Assembly: GCA_030789695.1 (NCBI GenBank)
Contig: CM061139.1
Location: 5,223,878-5,287,877, forward strand
Length of the DNA stretch: 64,000 nt
Direction of reading: 5' to 3'
Source: Scilla litardierei
Taxonomy: Eukaryota; Streptophyta; Magnoliopsida; Asparagales; Asparagaceae
Below the pieces are notes generated by a model. It saw only the letters and a program-made list of their open reading frames with translations. It was not told where the DNA came from and did not search any database. Below are positions 44,222-54,382 of this stretch, piece after piece. The translations under genes and the position numbers were made by a program. The number at the start of each line of letters is the position of its first letter. The first letter of the stretch is position 1.

Positions 44222-44629
44222 CTAGATAGGAATATATGAAGCAGAGGCACCACCCTCTGGGGGTGGTGATGGGTCCCTCTGCTGTGGACCCGGGGCAGTG
44301 GGTGGTGTGTTGGCTGGTCGGAACTCGTGCGGGGGGTCGGTACGAAAGTGACGCATGAGGCTCTGAAGGAAAGGAAGGTCACGATCGACCACCTCTTGAG
44401 TTACCGGACCACCATAATATCCCGCTAGTAGGACCATGGCGCCAAAGCGGTCTTCTTGATCATTTTCATGAAATGTAATCTCAAATTCTGTGTCTCCTAT
44501 GTAAAGGGGGCCGGATGGACGGGGAGGGGAAGGTGGTGCTGGGGTGGGGGAGCGCGTGCGACGCGTGCGTCGTGTAGGCCTAGGGTTTGAGGTGCTGAGG
44601 TTCGCGGGTCTAGCACGGTGTGGAGGCAT
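44222..44629 (-). CDS. Short ORF2 of E4 (complete copy)
   Basis: 135 codons from MPPHRARPANL to SASYIPI. The N-terminus is basic and Pro/Thr-rich. A small globular part follows (IGDTEFEITFHENDQEDRF, AMVLLAGYYGGPVTQEVV, FLQSLMRHFRT). It occupies the same place as ORF2 of E1 and E2 and shares the MPPR-like start and the pattern ITF-x-x-ND/EN, but is one fifth as long. Function unknown. Upstream bases include a 17-base G run (44669-44685). A second, truncated copy lies at 53634-54031. Confidence 0.6.
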   Translation of the reverse strand: MPPHRARPANLSTSNPRPTRRTRRTRSPTPAPPSPPRPSGPLYIGDTEFEITFHENDQEDRFGAMVLLAGYYGGPVTQEVVDRDLPFLQSLMRHFRTDPPHEFRPANTPPTAPGPQQRDPSPPPEGGASASYIPI

Positions 44630-44690
44630 TATGTAGGAGGAGGAAAATAATAATAAAATAAGCAAAGCGGGGGGGGGGGGGGGGGCAAGG
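44268..44690 (-). repeat. Left copy of duplicated E4 sequence
   Basis: Nearly identical to 53634-54064 (start gatgggtccctctgctgtgg). This copy continues unbroken into the E4 3' region on the left, as in an allele without the copia insertion. On the right it stops just after a G run and joins copia leader sequence. Confidence 0.85.
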
Positions 44691-45654
44691 CACATTCGAG
44701 TTTGGCCAATGCCTTTTGTCACCCCGTATGGGTCAATTGGCAAGTTTGCAGTCGACCCAGACCTTCTGCCAGATTGGTCGACCAAAAACACCAAATTGGT
44801 CGACCAATTTTGATCTGCAATTTCTTCCCGGCCAGGGCCTCTGCCCTGGCCGAGGCCGGCCAAGGCCGGCCAGGCCCTGGCCGAGGCCAGGGCATTGGCC
44901 CTGGCCACTGCCAGGGCCGGCCAGGCCCTGGCCGAGGCCAGGGCGCCGGCCCTGGCCACTGCCAGGGCCGGCCAGGCCGGCAGGCCTTGGCCAAGGCTGG
45001 CCATTGCCGGCCTGGCCTTGGCCGGCCACTGCCGGCCTGGCCATGGCCGGCCACTGCCGGCCTGGCCATGGCCAGCCATGGCTTGGCCATGGCCGGTCAT
45101 GGCCAAGGCCATTTGGCATTGGCCGGCCATGGCCCCTTTGGCCATGGCCGGCCACCCCCTTTGAATGGGGTTGCCGCACACATTCCTCCCCCTTGATGGG
45201 GTGGTCGCCGGTGGTTATTGGCCGTAGCCAACCCCCTCCGCTTGGGGAGGGGGGATGCATGGCCTTCATAGCCCATTTGGCTATGGTGCACATGCACCAA
45301 ATTTCATCTTCCCCGATGGAAGTAACCACCACCTTCTTCCTCGATGAAGCACCCGTTCGTCGATGAAGCACCCGTTCGTTGAGAAATTAGTTATTTCCTA
45401 ATGGCCGTGTGCCAAAAATGAATAACTTACTATGTGAACGGTCGGTTCTTCCCGTCACGGAGAGTTCCTACCATATCCGTAATGATAGGAGACCCTAACG
45501 TGAAAAGAACAACCGCTGCGTTCTCTCCGTCACGAAGCGTTCCTACCATATCCGTAATGGTAGGAGACCCATTCGTGAAAAAGACAACGACTCGTTCATA
45601 GTTTCGACGGGGCGGTGGTTTGACCGGGGCGAACCCATATGGCTTTGATACCAA
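44691..45654 (-). repeat. Partial extra copy of the copia 5' leader
   Basis: Nearly identical to 52028-53029, including the primer binding site next to the LTR, but about 40 bp shorter because the GGCC repeats differ in number. It gives the left LTR a primer site on its left as well as a polypurine tract on its right, so this LTR is shared by two tandem copia copies, the left one truncated. Confidence 0.85.
44815..45155. repeat. GGCC-based tandem repeat, left copy
   Basis: Reiterated GGCCGGCC, GGCCATGGCC, GGCCAAGGCC and CCAGGGC units. Because they are palindromic, all six frames are open and translate to Pro-Trp-Pro-Ala or Gly-His-Gly patterns; I do not consider any of these frames genes. 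Confidence 0.9.
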
Positions 45655-46258
45655 TGTAGGATCCTGCCAAAACAGAGTTAGGATCGATAATTAAAGTTGA
45701 GACTTACGCTTGCGTATGCGGAACGGTAGTCTCGGAACTTTGCCTTCGGATTCGCCACGACGGATCGAGTCTTCTCACGAACGGAGTAAGGCTACTAATC
45801 CACAATCTAAATCTCTATTTTAGATTAAGAACTTGGATAGAGGAAGAGAAAGGATTTCTGCAGAGCTTCGCTAGAACAAAGTTGCATGCATGAATGCCAT
45901 GCAAAAGGTGTAAGAAATGGCTTACCCTTGGGTCTTATTTATAGCCCCCAAGGTAGTTATTTTAGGGTAAGTTGTTCCTTTGGAACAACTTAATTAAGGT
46001 GTACCATGATACATGGCACATTATAAGCTTAAGTTGTACCATATGCATGGTACAACATAAGCTTAAGATATTCCCCCTTTATTAGCCATATGTCGCATGC
46101 ACTTATGCATATGTAATGCGACTTTCCCACTCATCCAGAGATCCTCTCCGCAAGGGAACAGATTCCCTTTGTACACGACTTCGTGTACGCAACGTTCGAG
46201 GTCTGTATTTCCTCGTACATCCCCCACAAGGGTGTACAAATGTCTTCCATATCCAACA
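45655..46258 (-). repeat. Left LTR of the copia element (3' LTR)
   Basis: TGTAGGATCC to ATCCAACA on the + strand. A GGGCTATAAATAAG TATA box lies on the - strand near 45936-45949. It borders a PPT on the right and, unusually, a PBS on the left. Confidence 0.92.
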
Positions 46259-47288
46259 TCTCCCACTCACACTTGAGGGGATTGTAAGAGAACGTCTTTC
46301 CCTTAGTTCTTTCATCTATCATACCGAGAAATAGACCGTGCGACCGTCATGCGCGTAGAGTCTGTTGTTGTGCACTTGTTAGAGATACACAACGACCTCG
46401 AAGGTGCAAAGTTGAGTAGTTCAACGCATGCTTTACCCTAGATTATTTCTTCACATTTCTTGTACTTTATATTCAACAATTGAATCCCATCTGGATTACA
46501 ATTGGCTGGCCAGCTTTGAATTATTAAATTCCAAATGCGAATAAGAAATCAATCTTCCTCTTCTTGCGAACCTTCTGATCTTGACTTGATTCGCTTTTCT
46601 AACGTGCCCCGCCGAGCCGAATTATCATAGCCCATTAGCAACACGCTAAGATAGCGATCATCTTGTCAAATCTAAAGGAACCAATTGGAGTCCTTGAGGG
46701 TAAGAGTTAAGACCCGTATGGCCTTTGAGTCTCACATAATAGCAAACACTATTGCTACTAACTCAGTGGTCGAAATGCATACGTGGTATGAACACGTATT
46801 ACAACATCACTCCTTTCCCAGGGAGAGTATGTCTTAATGATGTTGTACGGATGAAAAGATCAGACACCACAGTGCCTATCTTTTTGAGTCCCCTTACTAC
46901 TCGTGAAATATTCACGGACTCTCATCCTGCATAAGACATATAGGATTTAAAATCCTACGAGATCTCTTTCAAATATTCTTGTGATACAGATCTCAGATCT
47001 TTTGTAAGCATCCATATGATGCAGATCTTTCATTCGACTATCTTGTTTAAGTCACGAATCTAAATCATTTAATGATTTTGACTTTAAACTAGTCTCATTT
47101 CTATCTTATCCATCTGATAAGATAAGGCGGTTGCTTATGTGAGAAAGACAATCTTAATCTGTCCGACATACACACAATAAAATAGCTGAGACTTAAACAC
47201 AAATGTACATAAAATCATTTGTAAGAAACTTGTATGCAAAATTAAACTTTGATCTTCTATAGACATGGGAAATATTACATGATACAGC
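46259..47288 (-). other. 3' untranslated region of the copia element
   Basis: Begins (on the + strand) with the polypurine tract complement and contains no gene. The segment 47289-47390 is in frame with the polyprotein after its stop and codes the usual RNase H C-terminus. Confidence 0.75.
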
Positions 47289-47390
47289 TCAGCACCTACG
47301 CATTCCCATAGATGATAAGTGTTTAAAAAACACATCTCTGGGGATCGCTTTAATAAGGGGATCCGCTATCATCTCATGCGTGGATATGTA

Positions 47391-50300
47391 TCATATGTCT
47401 ACTTCCTTCCGTTTGTCATAGTCCTTCGCAAACTTTAATCGAATGTCAATGTGTTTGGTCTTACAATGAAATTTAGGATCTTTGACGTAAGCAATCGAAG
47501 CTTGACTATCACTGTATATGGGAACAGTGCTCGAGTCAGAAGCATTCGTCAGCCTGTCTAAGAATTTCCTAAGCCAAACAGCTTCTTGGACCGCCATGCT
47601 GAATGCTACGAATTCGGCTTCCATGGTTGATAAGGCGATGCAGGTTTGTTTCTTGCTGCTCCAGGATATTGCACCATTTCCGAGCAAGTAAACAAAGCCT
47701 GAGGTAGATCTTCGCTCGTCGAGATCACCCGCCCAATCAGCATCGGTAGAGCCTTCGAGTCTCAAGGTATTGCCTTGATAGCATAACGCATAGTCCGCAG
47801 TCCCTTTAAGGTATCTTAATATCCTCTTAACCGCTTTCCAGTGTGCTTGTCCTGGGTTGGATTGGTAACGGCTTACCATACCAACAGCATAGCAAATGTC
47901 CGGTCTGGTACACATCATGGCGTACATCAGACTCCCGACAGCACGGGAGTATGGAACTTTTTCCATAGCTTTCTTTTCTTTTGGATCTTTGGGACACATC
48001 TCCAAACATAGACCCTCGCCTTTGCTTATTGGAGTATCAATTGGCTTGCAGTCCTGCATATTAAACCGTTCTAAAACTTTCTTTATATATGTCTCTTGAG
48101 AGAGAGAAAGAAGTTTCTTGGAACGATTCCTTGAGATCTTAACCCCAAGGATATATGCAGCTTCACCCATGTCTTTCATCTCAAAGACGGATGAAAGCCA
48201 AGCTTTGATATCCAAGATAAGACGCTTATCATTTCCGGCTATAAGTATGTCATCTACATAAAGAGACATAATTACATACTTGTTTTTAATCCTCTTAATA
48301 TATACGCAGTTGTCTTCGTCGAGCATGGAGAAACCATACGACAAAACGACTTCTTGAAAGCGCATAAACCACTGCCTTGAGGATTGTTTAAGACCATATA
48401 TGGATTTACGAAGTTTACAAACCTTATGTTTGTTTTCTTCTTGTACGAACCCGTTTGGTTGTTCCATGTAGATCTCCTCATCTAGTTCTCCGTTAAGAAA
48501 AGCAGTCTTTACATCCATCTGATGTAATTCGAGGTCCAAACAAGCCACCATTGCCAGAATTAAGCGAATGGAGGTAAAACGCACGACAGGAGAGAAAGTC
48601 TCTTCGTAGTCTATTGCTTCATGTAGCGTGAAACCTTTTGCAACAAGGCGAGCTTTATATTTCTCGATGGAGCCATCAGCCTTATGCTTGATTTTGAGAA
48701 CCCACTTGTTCCCAATGGCTCTACGTCCCTTAGGTAAATCAACCAAGTCCCAGACTTGGTTTGTTTTCATGGATTGAAGTTCTTCTTCCATTGCCGCTAT
48801 CCATTTATCTTTAGCAGGGCATGTGACGGCCTGTTTGAAATTTGCAGGTTCGTCATCATCTTGTAGTAATGTCATGAATGTTTGAGGAAATTCATCCTCC
48901 AATCTCAGAGGTGTTAGCCTCGTTCGATTACTACGTCTTGTTTGAGTTTGATCACTCCCACTTGGAATGACATCACTCCCACTTGGAATAACATCACTCC
49001 CACTCGGAATAGGATTGGTATCGTTCGTATCATTCATTGGTGAAGTTTGAAACGTATTTTCTTCTTCACCAAGAATTCTCCCACTCGAACGTTCCGATCC
49101 TTCTTGATCCCAAGTCTCAAACAAGGATAAGTCTTGACTTATCTCACCCTGTCTTGGAAACTCATTTTCCAAGAAGACAACATCCCTCGATTCGAATTCT
49201 ATAAGACCCCCATTGTCCTCTTGACCGACGAAAGCATATCCTTTGGAGTTTTCAGCGTATCGGATGAAGATACATTTCCTCCCACGTGGCCCAAGTTTGC
49301 CATATTTGTGGGAGGATAAATGTGCGTAAGAGGCACAACCCCAAGGTTTTAGAATACTTAAGTCTGGAGTTCTATTGTTCCACAACTCATAAGGAGTAGA
49401 ACTTACCGACTTCGAGGGTACACGGTTTAAGATGAACGCTGCCGTCAATAATGCATCACCCCAAAAGGTGATAGGCAAATTTGCCTGAGACATCATTGAT
49501 CGGACCATTTCCATCAATGTCCTATTTCTTCTTTCCGCAACACCGTTTTGTTGCGGAGTATAAGGCATAGTTATTTGATGAACTATGCCTTTTTCATCAC
49601 AGAGTTCCTTAAAACTCGTTGATTGATATTCTCCACCCCGATCGGTTCGCAAGACCTTTATCTTGCGATCTAGTTGATTTTCCACTAAACTCATATAGTT
49701 TTTGAAGCAATTTAAAGCTTCATGTTTGTGGGAAATCAAATAGATGTGACCGAAACGAGTGAAATCATCAATGAAGGTGATGAAATAGGACTTCCCGTGT
49801 CTTGTCTTAACATTCATTGGACCACAAATGTCCGAATGGATAAGCTGTAATGGAACTTCAGCCCTTGTGCCAGTTCCAAACGGCTTGCGACAAGTTTTCC
49901 CTACAAGACAATGTTCGCAAGTTGACATTTCAACTTTTGAAACATTAGATAGCAAGCCACTTTTGGCAAGTCTATCCATTCTAGTTGGTCCAATATAACC
50001 AAGTCTTGCATGCCAACAAATGATCTCAGATTCAGAGTTAGAAGCATTTGTCAAATGAAAACTTTCATTAATGGAAGAAGAATCATCATACATTGTGTTT
50101 AAAACAATTAATCCATTACAAACATTACCAGAACCAATCAAAGAATTATTACAAACAAGGTCAACATATTGTTTATAGAACCTCCACTCATAATCTAAAG
50201 ACATTAACATGACCACGGATACGATATTTCTTCTAATATCTGGAGCAAAGAGGACGTCGTGCAATAATAAAGTCCGGCCGTTGTCGAGAACTAGCTTGCA

Positions 50301-51380
50301 TGTTCCGACGCCTTTGACTTCAACACGAGTGTTGTTGCCGACGTATATCAACTTTGTTCCTTGAGTTATCCTTCGATACTCTACGAAGAACCTTCTGTCC
50401 TTCGCTACGTGGTCTATGGCCCCTGAATCAATCAACCAAAAATAGTTAGATTCAGCAAGAAATATGGAACTAGAAACACATATGTAACTAGTCCTACAAG
50501 TTACCTTATCACTTCCATCCGTACATGTACGGGCGAAGTGACCGTACTTGTTGCACTTAAAGCACTTGATCTTCTTCAAGTTTTTCTTCTTTGAGTGCAC
50601 ATTCTTTTGCCACTTTTTGTTCTTAGTCTTCTTTGAGGTTTCCGGTTCTTGCTTTCGTTCGTTCACAAACCTTAAGCGTTTATTCTTCCGCTTATTTCCT
50701 CCATGTGAGGAACTAGCAGCCACGTGCACTTCTGCACCTGGTTTTGCGGCTTGAATCCGCTCTTCCTCGAGTTCGAGGTGTTTCGATACATCGCTTAAAG
50801 TTTTAATGCACTCATTATGAGTGAGATGCATTTTCACGTTATCCCAGCTATCTGGGAGTGAACGAATGACTGCTTGGATCTGCTGTTCGTCAGACAGCGT
50901 AACACCCGCATCCTTTAATTCAGATATAAGATTCGCCATGTGGCGGAGATGCTTCTTCATAGAATGATCTCGCCGCATCTTGTACGAATCAAATTGAATA
51001 TTCAAGGAGCAGAGTTTGGTAACCGAAGTTCCACCAAACTTTATCTCTAGCTCAGTCCATATGTCTTTGGCTAGGTCGAATTCCCGAAATAGACGCATTA
51101 TGTCATTGTCCATCGCGGACAGTAACGTAATGCGTGCTATTTTGTTCTTTCGAGTCCAAGTATCATAAGCTTCCCGGTCCCTCTTGTGTTGGGCCGTATT
51201 GCCCAACTCAGGTTCTACCATTATGTTTTGGAGTGTTTCGAGCTCATCTTGCTCCTCCAAAACATATTGGATCTTTATTGACCAAAGTTTATAATTGTCG
51301 CCGTTGAGCTTTTCACCTTTGTTAAGCTCTGCGACAATGTTCTTAGAAGCGGTAGACATATTCGATTCAAAAAACTGCAA
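47391..51380 (-). CDS. gag-pol: Copia gag-pol polyprotein, almost intact
   Basis: 1329 residues without interruption. Gag (about 1-260: LNGDNYKLWSIKIQYVL), zinc knuckle CFKCNKYGHFARTC (about 272-285), protease LIDSGAIDHVAKD (about 316), integrase finger and core (HARLGYIG... CEHCLVGK; HSDICGPMN; TDRGGEYQS; PQQNGVAERRN), RT from about 850 with YVDDILIAGND near 1040, RNase H with ADWAGDLDERRSTSG near 1212 and STMEAEFVAFS. The ORF ends at TGA 47391, about 34 codons early: the same frame continues ISTHEMIADPLIKAIPRD to TGA 47289. That one stop may impair RNase H. Otherwise all catalytic motifs look correct. Fine lineage not assigned. Confidence 0.93.
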   Translation of the reverse strand: MQFFESNMSTASKNIVAELNKGEKLNGDNYKLWSIKIQYVLEEQDELETLQNIMVEPELGNTAQHKRDREAYDTWTRKNKIARITLLSAMDNDIMRLFREFDLAKDIWTELEIKFGGTSVTKLCSLNIQFDSYKMRRDHSMKKHLRHMANLISELKDAGVTLSDEQQIQAVIRSLPDSWDNVKMHLTHNECIKTLSDVSKHLELEEERIQAAKPGAEVHVAASSSHGGNKRKNKRLRFVNERKQEPETSKKTKNKKWQKNVHSKKKNLKKIKCFKCNKYGHFARTCTDGSDKVTCRTSYICVSSSIFLAESNYFWLIDSGAIDHVAKDRRFFVEYRRITQGTKLIYVGNNTRVEVKGVGTCKLVLDNGRTLLLHDVLFAPDIRRNIVSVVMLMSLDYEWRFYKQYVDLVCNNSLIGSGNVCNGLIVLNTMYDDSSSINESFHLTNASNSESEIICWHARLGYIGPTRMDRLAKSGLLSNVSKVEMSTCEHCLVGKTCRKPFGTGTRAEVPLQLIHSDICGPMNVKTRHGKSYFITFIDDFTRFGHIYLISHKHEALNCFKNYMSLVENQLDRKIKVLRTDRGGEYQSTSFKELCDEKGIVHQITMPYTPQQNGVAERRNRTLMEMVRSMMSQANLPITFWGDALLTAAFILNRVPSKSVSSTPYELWNNRTPDLSILKPWGCASYAHLSSHKYGKLGPRGRKCIFIRYAENSKGYAFVGQEDNGGLIEFESRDVVFLENEFPRQGEISQDLSLFETWDQEGSERSSGRILGEEENTFQTSPMNDTNDTNPIPSGSDVIPSGSDVIPSGSDQTQTRRSNRTRLTPLRLEDEFPQTFMTLLQDDDEPANFKQAVTCPAKDKWIAAMEEELQSMKTNQVWDLVDLPKGRRAIGNKWVLKIKHKADGSIEKYKARLVAKGFTLHEAIDYEETFSPVVRFTSIRLILAMVACLDLELHQMDVKTAFLNGELDEEIYMEQPNGFVQEENKHKVCKLRKSIYGLKQSSRQWFMRFQEVVLSYGFSMLDEDNCVYIKRIKNKYVIMSLYVDDILIAGNDKRLILDIKAWLSSVFEMKDMGEAAYILGVKISRNRSKKLLSLSQETYIKKVLERFNMQDCKPIDTPISKGEGLCLEMCPKDPKEKKAMEKVPYSRAVGSLMYAMMCTRPDICYAVGMVSRYQSNPGQAHWKAVKRILRYLKGTADYALCYQGNTLRLEGSTDADWAGDLDERRSTSGFVYLLGNGAISWSSKKQTCIALSTMEAEFVAFSMAVQEAVWLRKFLDRLTNASDSSTVPIYSDSQASIAYVKDPKFHCKTKHIDIRLKFAKDYDKRKEVDI

Positions 51381-51820
51381 AGAGAATGAAAAACACGATC
51401 AAAATTCTATGCATAAAGTTTCGATTCTTTAAACACTTGATAAGTTCCTTGGATGCGTTGAAATGTTACTCTAGAATCGAGAAGTTCACTACGTTCCCAA
51501 CTACCATCTAGAAGTAACTTTCAAAGTATCCCTCTTACTTATCTTAAGTAAAAAGAAATCAGAAATAATACCCGTATGGTATTAGCAGCGGAAAATTACT
51601 TTGAAAAACATATCTTTCAAAATAGAATAGGTGAGAGTTTGCGCAAAGAATTTTAGCGCAACAATTGCCAAGCCACGAGACCTGTTCTACACACCCATGG
51701 GTTAGATAACCATGGCCGGATCGTGGTAGGACTTGGAATTCTAAATTGCGCTATCCCGATTTAAGGACGGGACATAACCTATTTGAAAAACATCTTTGTC
51801 AAAAAAAATTTGAAATCACG

Positions 51821-51955
51821 TTGGCTAATCTCCGTAGAGTAGAGCACAACGTCACAAGTACATTGGCTAATCTCCGTAGAGTAGATCACAATGACATGGC
51901 TAATCTCACATGAAGTAGAGCACTATGGCTAATCTTCAAGGAGTAGAGCCCAATG
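51821..51955. repeat. Four tandem units (ggctaatct...gtagagcac) in the copia leader
   Basis: Units start near 51823, 51864, 51898 and 51925, each tggctaatct(c/t) followed by gtagag(c/t)(a/c)c, 28-41 bp apart. A further related ggttagcccc/gggctaatcgg pair is at 52010-52027. Confidence 0.7.
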
Positions 51956-52159
51956 AAAAACTTCATTAAAACGTTAGTCCCGTATGAACTAGTCGGCACT
52001 GTGGTTAGCCCCGTATGGGCTAATCGGCACATTCGAGTTTGGCCAATGCCTTTTGTCACCCCGTATGGGTCAATTGGCAAGTTTGCAGTCGACCCAGACC
52101 TTCTGCCAGATTGGTCGACCAAAAACACCAAATTGGTCGACCAATTTTGATCTGCAATT

Positions 52160-52525
52160 TCTTCCCGGCCAGGGCCTCTGCCCTGGCCGGGGCTTGGCCA
52201 AGGGCCGGCCAGGGCCTCTGCCCTGGCCGGCCAGGGGCCCTGGCCCCCTCGGCCAGGGCCTCTGCCCTGGCCGAGGCCGGCCAAGGCCGGCCAGGTCCTG
52301 GCCGAGGCCAGGGCGCCGGCCCTGGCCACTGCCAGGGCCGGCCAGGCCGGCAGGCCTTGGCCAAGGCCGGCCATTGCCGGCCTGGCCTTGGCCGGCCACT
52401 GCCGGCCTGGCCATGGCCGGCCATGGCTTGGCCAAGGCCGGTCATGGCCAAGGCCATTTGGCATTGGCCGGTCATGGCCAAGGCCATTTGGCATTGGCCG
52501 GCCATGGCCCCTTTGGCCATGGCCG
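52160..52525. repeat. GGCC-based tandem repeat, right copy
   Basis: Same repeat as 44815-45155 with a different arrangement, including a block ggccagggcctctgccctgg present three times. Confidence 0.9.
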
Positions 52526-53029
52526 GCCACCCCCTTTGAATGGGGTTGCCGCACACATTCCTCCCCCTTGATGGGGTGGTCGCCGGTGGTTATTGGCCGT
52601 AGCCAACCCCCTCCGCTTGGGGAGGGGGGATGCATGGCCTTCATAGCCCATTTGGCTATGGTGCACATGCACCAAATTTCATCTTCCCCGATGGAAGTAA
52701 CCACCACCTTCTTCCTCGATGAAGCACCCGTTCGTCGATGAAGCACCCGTTTGTTGAGAAATTAGTTATTTCCTAATGGCCGTGTGCCAAAAATGAATAA
52801 CTTACTATGTGAACGGTCGGTTCTTCCCGTCACGGAGAGTTCCTACCATATCCGTAATGATAGGAGACCCTAACCTGAAAAGAACAACCGCTGCGTTCTC
52901 TCCGTCACGAAGCGTTCCTACCATATCCGTAATGGTAGGAGACCCATTCGTGAAAAAGACAACGACTCGTTCATAGTTTCGACGGGGCGGTGGTTTGACC
53001 GGGGCGAACCCATATAGCTTTGATACCAA

Positions 53030-53633
53030 TGTAGGATCCTACCAAAACAGAGTTAGGATCGATAATTAAAGTTGAGACTTACGCTTGCGTATGCGGAACG
53101 GTAGTCTCGGAACTTTGCCTTCGGATTCGCCACGACGGATCGAGTCTTCTCACGAACGGAGTAAGGCTACTAATCCACAATCTAAATCTCTATTTTAGAT
53201 TAAGAACTTGGATAGAGGAAGAGAAAGGATTTCTGCAGAGCTTCGCTAGAACAAAGTTGCATGCATGAATGCCATGCAAAAGGTGTAAGAAATGGCTTAC
53301 CCTTGGGTCTTATTTATAGCCCCCAAGGTAGTTATTTTAGGGTAAGTTGTTCCTTTGGAACAACTTAATTAAGGTGTACCATGATACATGGCACATTATA
53401 AGCTTAAGTTGTACCATATGCATGGTACAACATAAGCTTAAGATATTCCCCCTTTATTAGCCATATGTCGCATGCACTTATGCATATGTAATGTGACTTT
53501 CCCACTCATCCAGAGATCCTCTCCGCAAGGGAACAGATTCCCTTTGTACACGACTTCGTGTACACGACGTTCGAGGTCCGTATTTCCTCGTACATCCCCC
53601 ACAAGGGTGTACAAATGTCTTCCATATCCAACA
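53030..53633 (-). repeat. Right LTR of the copia element (5' LTR)
   Basis: Matches 45655-46258 with about six differences (for example ctacc/ctgcc near the start, and gtacacgacg/gtacgcaacg near the end). PBS lies directly to its left. Confidence 0.92.
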
Positions 53634-54064
53634 GATGGGTCCCTCTGCTGTGGACCCGGGGCAGTGGGTGGTGTGTTGGCTGGTCGGAACTCGTGCGGGG
53701 GGTCGGTACGAAAGTGACGCATGAGGCTCTGAAGGAAAGGAAGGTCACGATCGACCACCTCTTGAGTTACCGGACCACCATAATATCCCGCTAGTAGGAC
53801 CATGGCGCCAAAGCGGTCTTCTTGATCATTGTCATGAAATGTAATCTCAAATTCTGTGTCTCCTATGTAAAGGGGGCCGGATGGACGGGGAGGGGAAGGT
53901 GGTGCTGGGGTGGGGGAGCGCGTGCGATGCGTGCGTCGTGTAGGCCTAGGGTTTGAGGTGCTGAGGTTCGCGGGTCTAGCACGGCGTGGAGGCATTATGT
54001 AGGAGGAGGAAAATAATAATAAAATAAGCAAAGCGGGGGAGGGGGGGGGGGGGGGGGGGCAAGT
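53634..54064 (-). pseudogene. Right copy of E4 ORF2, truncated by the copia element
   Basis: Codes the first ~122 residues of the short ORF2 (ATG of MPPRRARPANL at 53998), then runs into the copia LTR at 53633. Differences from the left copy are few (H/R at residue 4; E/D near residue 60). A G-rich run (54035-54059) precedes the ATG, longer than in the left copy. Confidence 0.8.
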
Positions 54065-54382
54065 TTACCGACTTGAAAAAGATGGCGTTTTGTTTTCATG
54101 TAGCGGTTTCTGACAGTTCAGATTATCCCCAAGCTCTTCAAAGATGTATCCTTGTTGTTAAGCAATTCAAACTTGAAAGAGAAACAAGGTGGGCGTCAGT
54201 ATTTTTAGACAAGGGGAACAACGGATTCAAATTATAAAGAACAAATGCTCGGATTGAATGTTGAACGATGGGCGGCGGCCTCGTGGAGAAAAGGAACGGC
54301 TTTAAGAGAGGTGGTGACGGCTGCAAGGAGGGCGTGAGGGTTTTACCGAGCGAGGAAGACGTCTCAGAATTGGAAACGGAGC
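54065..54382 (-). other. Presumed ORF2 leader of E4
   Basis: Non-coding stretch between the TATA-like box and the short ORF2; no gene recognised. Confidence 0.4.

Larger units (their letters stand above)
51381..53029 (-). other. Leader (5' untranslated region) of the copia element
   Basis: A long non-coding leader between PBS (about 53017-53028) and the ATG at 51380. It contains short tandem repeats at 51821-51955 and the GGCC repeat block at 52160-52525. The frames over the GGCC block are low complexity. Confidence 0.8.
45655..53633 (-). mobile_element. Young Ty1/copia retrotransposon inserted in E4
   Basis: LTRs of 604 bp each (45655-46258 and 53030-53633) differ at about six positions by eye, so about 99% identical. 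Internal region: PBS complementary to initiator tRNA-Met (TGGTATCAAAGC on the - strand at about 53017-53028), a 1.6-kb leader, one polyprotein ORF, a 1-kb 3' region and PPT (GTGTGAGTGGGAGA at 46259-46272). The right flank is gatgg; the left partner has been displaced by the duplication at 44268-45654. Confidence 0.92.

Noticed and set aside
44695..45371. Long overlapping open frames on both strands (up to about 300 codons), also at 51886-52746
   Set aside because: They come from the GGCC palindromic repeats, which lack stops in any frame. The translations are Pro-Trp-Ala and Gly-His-Gly runs joined to unrelated leader sequence, and no frame is preferred.
46063..46334. Several small open frames on both strands
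   Set aside because: They lie in the copia LTR and its border and are non-coding.
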